Shown piece by piece: positions 60,316 to 64,000 of a DNA stretch of 64,000 nucleotides. The translations under genes and the position numbers were made by a program. Origin of the DNA: GCA-002700125 sp964434385 (GTDB lineage Bacteria > Chloroflexota > Dehalococcoidia > Lucifugimonadales > Lucifugimonadaceae). The stretch is taken from assembly GCA_964434385.1 (NCBI GenBank), contig CAYSUW010000001.1, positions 124,001 through 188,000 of the forward strand, read 5' to 3'. Each line of letters starts with the position of its first letter. The first letter of the stretch is position 1. A model generated the notes under the pieces. The model made no database searches. It was not told the DNA's origin and was given only the letters and a program-made list of their open reading frames with translations.

Positions 60316-60531
60316 ATGGTTAAAGATATTAGAAAAATTTTAGGATTAGGGGCAAAAAAGAAACCCTTATTTGGTCAATCCCGAAGCCACGCTATGAATG
60401 CGAGTAAAAAGATTTTCAAAACAAATCTTCAGAAAAGAACTGTTACTATTGACGGAAAACAATACAAAGTTAAATTAACTGCTAGTGAATTAAGATTATT
60501 GGATAAGAAAGGTATTTCTCTTTCAAAATAG
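60316..60531 (+). CDS. rpmB: Ribosomal protein bL28
   Basis: Large-subunit protein. FGQSRSHAMNASKKIFKTNLQKRTVTI, KVKLTASELRLLDKKGI matches bL28 from the SHA motif onward (cited in parts: SRSHAMNASKK, NLQKR, ELRLLDKKGI). The N-terminal 18 residues (VKDIRKILGLGAKKK) replace the usual short CxxCGK-like opening. GAGGTG lies 5 bases before the ATG. 71 aa, normal length. Stand-alone gene. Confidence 0.9.
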   Translation: MVKDIRKILGLGAKKKPLFGQSRSHAMNASKKIFKTNLQKRTVTIDGKQYKVKLTASELRLLDKKGISLSK

Positions 60532-60584
60532 CACTTTTTACTCTTGTTTCTTTTTGATCTTGTAAATAATCAAATTAAGTAATT

Positions 60585-61358
60585 TTATTTTGGATCTTTA
60601 ATTCTACTTATTATTTTTTGATTCAAATCATCATTTAAAGATGCTATCCATTTTGAAGATATTTTTTCACTATTTCTTACACTACTTTCAGTAAACTCAT
60701 TAGGAACTGCTATGTATTGAAGATTTGCAGAAATCACTGATTCCAGTCCTATCAATGAATCTTCAATACAAATCACTGATTTTTTATTTTTTATTTTTAA
60801 TTTTTTTATTGTTTTAATATATATTTCTGGATTAGGCTTTGGGAATTTAATATCGTCTTTTGTAACTAACAAATCTATCTCATCTTCTAAATTTATAATT
60901 TTTATGATTCTTGAAGCTTCTTTATGAGTAGAAGAAGTAGCAATGGCAATTTTTTTCCCTAAACTTTTGGATTTTTTTAATAAATTTAAAGTTTTATCAA
61001 ATGTGTTTGCATTTAAGGATTTTTCATTTCCATGAGAAGCGTAGTATCTCTTAAGTATAGATTGATAAAAAATCTCCCAAGGTTTTGAAGATTTGTAAAT
61101 GGGGTTATTGCTTGTTGATTCTATTTGATAGGTATCAAATATTATTTTTGCAGCATCTATATCTGTAGATCCTACTAAAGAGATGTATATTTTTTTTAAA
61201 TTTTTTAATTTTTCTGATTTTATTCCGTTAAATTTTAGTTCGTCATAATATGTTCTAAATTTTAATTTTTCTGAATTTAATAAAGTTCCATCCAAATCAA
61301 AGATTATTCCTTCTAAATCTTTGAAATAATTTTTTAGTTGCATTTGATTGAACGACAT
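60585..61358 (-). CDS. HAD-superfamily hydrolase (beta-phosphoglucomutase-like)
   Basis: Phosphatase or mutase acting on a sugar phosphate. Motif I FDLDGTLLNSE (residues 20-30), motif II IATSSTHKE (near 139), motif III KFPKPNPEIYIKTIKKL (near 172) and motif IV CIEDSLIGLESVISAN (near 195) are complete. Helical cap between I and II (about 35-110) is of the C1 type with an enlarged, Lys-rich insertion. 257 aa is longer than PgmB (220). Convergent with rpmB. Substrate unknown. Confidence 0.88.
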   Translation of the reverse strand: MSFNQMQLKNYFKDLEGIIFDLDGTLLNSEKLKFRTYYDELKFNGIKSEKLKNLKKIYISLVGSTDIDAAKIIFDTYQIESTSNNPIYKSSKPWEIFYQSILKRYYASHGNEKSLNANTFDKTLNLLKKSKSLGKKIAIATSSTHKEASRIIKIINLEDEIDLLVTKDDIKFPKPNPEIYIKTIKKLKIKNKKSVICIEDSLIGLESVISANLQYIAVPNEFTESSVRNSEKISSKWIASLNDDLNQKIISRIKDPK

Positions 61359-61399
61359 TTCAAAATGATAGCACTTTTAAGGCTATAAAAAATCACTGG

Positions 61400-63223
61400 T
61401 TAGTTATTTTTATTGGAATTTCCAAGTACAAAAATAGCATTATCTGCGTTTAAGTTAGGATTTTCTGTGATCTGAATACCTTTCTCGCTATCCAAGAAAA
61501 TACTTCTTAATATGAGTATATTTTTTAGATCACAGAAATTTTCAAAATCAGCAATTGAAGGGAATCTTTTATTTGGAGTATTATACCATTCGTATCCATA
61601 CCAACCTTCAATTCTTGGTGCTTTTCCTTCTTTAAACATCATTTCTCTTAACGGTTTATAAGCAAAATTAGGAAATGAAATTATAGAAGCTTTGGCTACT
61701 TTGGTCATTTCAATTATTATTTCTTCTACATTTTTTATTGCTTGTAAAGTTTGAGAAAGTATTGCTATATCAAATTTTTTATTTGAGAAACTTTTCAGGC
61801 CTTTTTCAATATCATAATTGATTACTGTTAAGCCTTTTTTTGCACATGTCTCTACTTTTTTATAGTCTATTTCTATTCCAATCAATTCAGAGCATCCTTT
61901 ATCCCTAAGTAATGATAATAAATCACCATCTTCGCACCCTAAATCTAATACGGACGAATTCTTAGGTACAAGATCAGCTACTATATTAAGATCCAATCTT
62001 TTATTGTAAAAAATGTTTGTTTTTTCTCTTGTAGAAAGTTTTGAAGAATGTATATTTTTAGTATGTTCACCTTTTAATTTATTTAGAAAAGCTGCAGTAA
62101 GATTTCCATAGTCTTCTAACTCGTCTTCTAGTAGGAAAGCATCATGTCCTGCTTTACTAGGAATGTTAGTGTAACTGACAGTTTTCTCTGATGAGATTAA
62201 GGCATCTACTAATTCTTTTGATTGTTCTGGAGGATATAACCAATCACTAGAAAAACTGATAAATAGCCATTCTGATTCAGTGGCTTTTAATGATTTTTCG
62301 ATTTCTTTTTTATTTTCTCCTATAGAAAACAGATCCATTGCCGTCGTGAGAGTTAGATAACTATTGGCATCAAATCTCTCTACAAATTTACTACCTTGAT
62401 AAGCTAAATAAGTTCCAACAGAAAATTTTTTTTCAAAGTCTGTTTTTATGTCTCTGGGCTTTAACTTATCTTTTCCGAATTTTTTATCCATAGATTCGTT
62501 AGACAAATAAGTTATATGACCAAGCATTCTAGCTATTGCAAGACCATCTTCAGGTTTGGATTTTTGATCATAATATTGACCATCCTTATAATTTGGATCA
62601 TGTGTAATTGCATTTCTTCCTACTACATCAAAAGCTAAAGCCTGTGGACTTAGCCTAGAACTAGTAGCTATTCCAATACATCCTTTGACCATTGAAGAAT
62701 TTTGTTTTACCCATTCTAAAGCTTGAAACCCTCCTAGAGATCCGCCAATCACACAAAGGAGATTGTCTATTTTCAATTCATCATTTATAAGAAGTTTTTG
62801 AACTTTTACCATGTCTCCAACTGTAATCATTGGAAATTTGTTACCAAAAGGTTTTCCGGTAACTTTATTGATAGAATTTGGTCCTGTTGATCCTCTGCAA
62901 CTTCCTAGCACATTTGAGCAAATAACAAAATATTTATTTGTATCAATAGATTTACCTGGTCCTATGAAAATTTCCCACCAGCCTTCTATATCATCTTTTG
63001 AATGGCTAGCTACGTGAGAGTCACCACTCAATGCATGACAAATTAATACTGCGTTACTTTTGTCTTTATTTAAGGTTCCATAGGTTTCGTAAGCTATTTC
63101 TATATTATCTATTTTTCCTCCCAATTCTAAGTTGATACTGAAAGGAACTGACCATACCTTCATATAAGAAGATATTTCAGAATTAATAGCTTGATCTGAA
63201 CTGTGGAATTCTCCTGAAGTCAT
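61400..63223 (-). CDS. metXW: Homoserine O-acetyltransferase fused to MetW
   Basis: Bifunctional methionine protein. I start at ATG 63223 (GGGAG about 9 bases upstream); the longer TTG start at 63259 lies in a hairpin. Residues 1-385: MetX alpha/beta hydrolase, CHALSGDSHV, NVLGSCRGSTGP, IGGSLGGFQALEW (Ser162), SSDWLYPPEQ (Asp327), AGHDAFLLE (His360). Residues 400-607: MetW methyltransferase-like domain, VLDLGCEDGDLL, ILSQTLQAIKNVEEII, SFPNFAYKPLREMM, WYNTPNKRFPSIADFE. MetX and MetW usually are neighbours, so a fusion is natural. Downstream of metY in one operon. Confidence 0.92.
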   Translation of the reverse strand: MTSGEFHSSDQAINSEISSYMKVWSVPFSINLELGGKIDNIEIAYETYGTLNKDKSNAVLICHALSGDSHVASHSKDDIEGWWEIFIGPGKSIDTNKYFVICSNVLGSCRGSTGPNSINKVTGKPFGNKFPMITVGDMVKVQKLLINDELKIDNLLCVIGGSLGGFQALEWVKQNSSMVKGCIGIATSSRLSPQALAFDVVGRNAITHDPNYKDGQYYDQKSKPEDGLAIARMLGHITYLSNESMDKKFGKDKLKPRDIKTDFEKKFSVGTYLAYQGSKFVERFDANSYLTLTTAMDLFSIGENKKEIEKSLKATESEWLFISFSSDWLYPPEQSKELVDALISSEKTVSYTNIPSKAGHDAFLLEDELEDYGNLTAAFLNKLKGEHTKNIHSSKLSTREKTNIFYNKRLDLNIVADLVPKNSSVLDLGCEDGDLLSLLRDKGCSELIGIEIDYKKVETCAKKGLTVINYDIEKGLKSFSNKKFDIAILSQTLQAIKNVEEIIIEMTKVAKASIISFPNFAYKPLREMMFKEGKAPRIEGWYGYEWYNTPNKRFPSIADFENFCDLKNILILRSIFLDSEKGIQITENPNLNADNAIFVLGNSNKNN

Positions 63224-63233
63224 AAAACTATTC

Positions 63234-63266
63234 ACTCCCTTTGGGTATTTTACTCCCAAAGGGAGT
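63234..63266 (-). promoter_or_regulatory. Hairpin between metY and metXW sequestering the ribosome site
   Basis: Perfect 12-bp inverted repeat: ACTCCCTTTGGG (63266-63255 read on minus) and CCCAAAGGGAGT (63245-63234), 9-base loop. The second arm contains GGGAGT, the only ribosome binding site for the metXW ATG at 63223. No U-run follows, so it is not a typical terminator; control of translation or mRNA processing is more likely. Confidence 0.65.
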
Positions 63267-63276
63267 TGTTATCTAT

Positions 63277-64000
63277 TTAACTTGCATTCAATGCTTGATC
63301 AATATCAGCAATGATATCTTGTGCATCTTCTATTCCTACAGAAATCCTTACGTATTCAGGAGTTACTCCTGTTTCTCTCTGTTCTTCTTCGCTTAACTGA
63401 GAGTGAGTTGTAGAAGCAGGGTGAATAACTAATGTTTTAGCATCACCAACATTAGCTAGATGACTTGCTAGCTTCACACTGTTTATAAACTTGATTGCTG
63501 AATCTTTGCCACCTTTGATTCCAAATCCTAAAATTGCACCTGCTCCATTAGGCAAGTATTTTTTAGCATTTTTGTAATGTGAGTGACTCTTAAGTCCTGG
63601 ATAATTTACCCATTCGACTTTTTTATGAGATTCAAGATATTTCGCTACTTTTAGTGTGTTTTCACAATGTCTAGGCATTCTTACATGCAGGGTTTCTAGC
63701 CCTAATAGTGTAGCCCAAGCAGCAAATGGACTCATGGTTCCACCTGTATCTCTAAGCCAATGTACTCTAATATGGAGATTATAAGCTATGTTACCTGCTG
63801 GTCTTAGAGCTTCTTCCAATACAGCACCATGATAAGATTCAGATGGTCCACAAAACTCAGGCCATTTATCTGGATTATCTGCCCATTTAAAGTTTCCACT
63901 ATCAACAATTGCACCGCCAATATGAACTCCATGACCTCCTAAAAATTTTGTTGTTGAGTGAACCACTATGTCAACTCCATGCTCTATAGGTCGTAATAGG
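63277..64000 (-). CDS. metY: O-acetylhomoserine sulfhydrylase, C-terminal part
   Basis: The gene runs off the window; about 241 codons are visible, with the frame open to base 64000. PLP enzyme joining O-acetylhomoserine and sulfide to homocysteine. PLP Lys is in DIVVHSTTKFLGGHG. GGTMSPFAAWATLLGLETLHVRMPRH, NAGDAKTL-like ANVGDAKTLVIHPASTTHSQLS and YVRISVGIEDAQDIIADIDQAL are family-typical (given as separate stretches LGLETLHVRM, VIHPASTTHSQL, RISVGIEDAQDI). Followed by metXW after a 53-base spacer with a 12-bp hairpin. Confidence 0.95.
   Translation of the reverse strand, partial: LLRPIEHGVDIVVHSTTKFLGGHGVHIGGAIVDSGNFKWADNPDKWPEFCGPSESYHGAVLEEALRPAGNIAYNLHIRVHWLRDTGGTMSPFAAWATLLGLETLHVRMPRHCENTLKVAKYLESHKKVEWVNYPGLKSHSHYKNAKKYLPNGAGAILGFGIKGGKDSAIKFINSVKLASHLANVGDAKTLVIHPASTTHSQLSEEEQRETGVTPEYVRISVGIEDAQDIIADIDQALNAS

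Noticed and set aside
63224..63259. TTG start adding 12 residues to metXW
   Set aside because: These codons form the arms and loop of the intergenic hairpin and have no ribosome site of their own.
1..64000. CRISPR arrays, transposons, prophage or integron structures
   Set aside because: No regularly spaced repeats, transposase, integrase or phage structural gene was seen; the lipoprotein cluster is a paralogue expansion and not a phage region.

Overview
The window is a compact, AT-rich (roughly 30% G+C by eye) bacterial chromosome segment. Genes are tightly packed on both strands, many with 1-4 base overlaps. I see no rRNA or tRNA, CRISPR array, transposase or phage gene. Four enolase-superfamily sugar-acid dehydratases, an MlrC-type M81 protein, a class III CoA-transferase, phytanoyl-CoA dioxygenase, several SDRs and many small lipoproteins together resemble marine Chloroflexota of the SAR202 / Dehalococcoidia type. 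That placement is inference from gene content, not from a marker tree.

Layout. 1-6.8 kb: the edge of an RND-type exporter, leuS, a ManD/RspA-like dehydratase, an FKBP isomerase and an HpcH/HpaI aldolase on the minus strand, then a membrane protein and thiD on the plus strand. 6.8-24.2 kb: catabolic genes (L-fuconate dehydratase, MlrC, CoA-transferase, SDR, lipase, uronate-dehydrogenase-like protein, lactonase, HSL esterase, an aldehyde dehydrogenase interrupted by one in-frame TAA, rhamnose/fucose mutarotase, MFS, PhyH) and a PP2C-kinase fusion. 24.2-37.1 kb: an accessory-looking stretch of small membrane proteins and a repeated lipoprotein family, with an ADP-ribosylglycohydrolase, a DUF4349 protein and a FAS1-META-PKD lipoprotein. 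37.1-45.1 kb: housekeeping (ABC exporter, PD-(D/E)XK nuclease, PlsY, PHP phosphoesterase, RNase Y, bL25). 45.1-52.0 kb: an Rrf2 regulator, a Cys-codon-rich leader peptide with attenuator-like RNA, then a plus-strand run moeB-cysM-hyi-pgpA-sucC-sucD-adh. 52.0-60.0 kb: YeiH transporter, MscS channel, rhamnonate-dehydratase-like enzyme, a small Cys protein, SDR, TIM-barrel isomerase and a lone xanthine-dehydrogenase-family large subunit. 60.3-64.0 kb: bL28, a HAD hydrolase, a metX-metW fusion and metY.

How the genes fit. The dehydratases, lactonase, mutarotase, SDRs, aldolase and aldehyde dehydrogenase can together form non-phosphorylating routes for L-fucose, L-rhamnose and hexonates or uronates, although they are scattered rather than in one operon. 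Sulfur assimilation is the second theme: MoeB-CysM (sulfur-carrier-dependent cysteine synthesis), MetXW-MetY and YeiH. The strongest new observation is a 25-codon leader ORF with 7 Cys codons at 45594-45671. It is followed by mutually exclusive antiterminator and terminator stems directly ahead of moeB-cysM, which is a complete classical attenuator layout. The second is an expanded lipoprotein family (at least seven copies) interleaved with a three-member family of small single-pass membrane proteins, several of which were missed or cut short by standard ORF rules.
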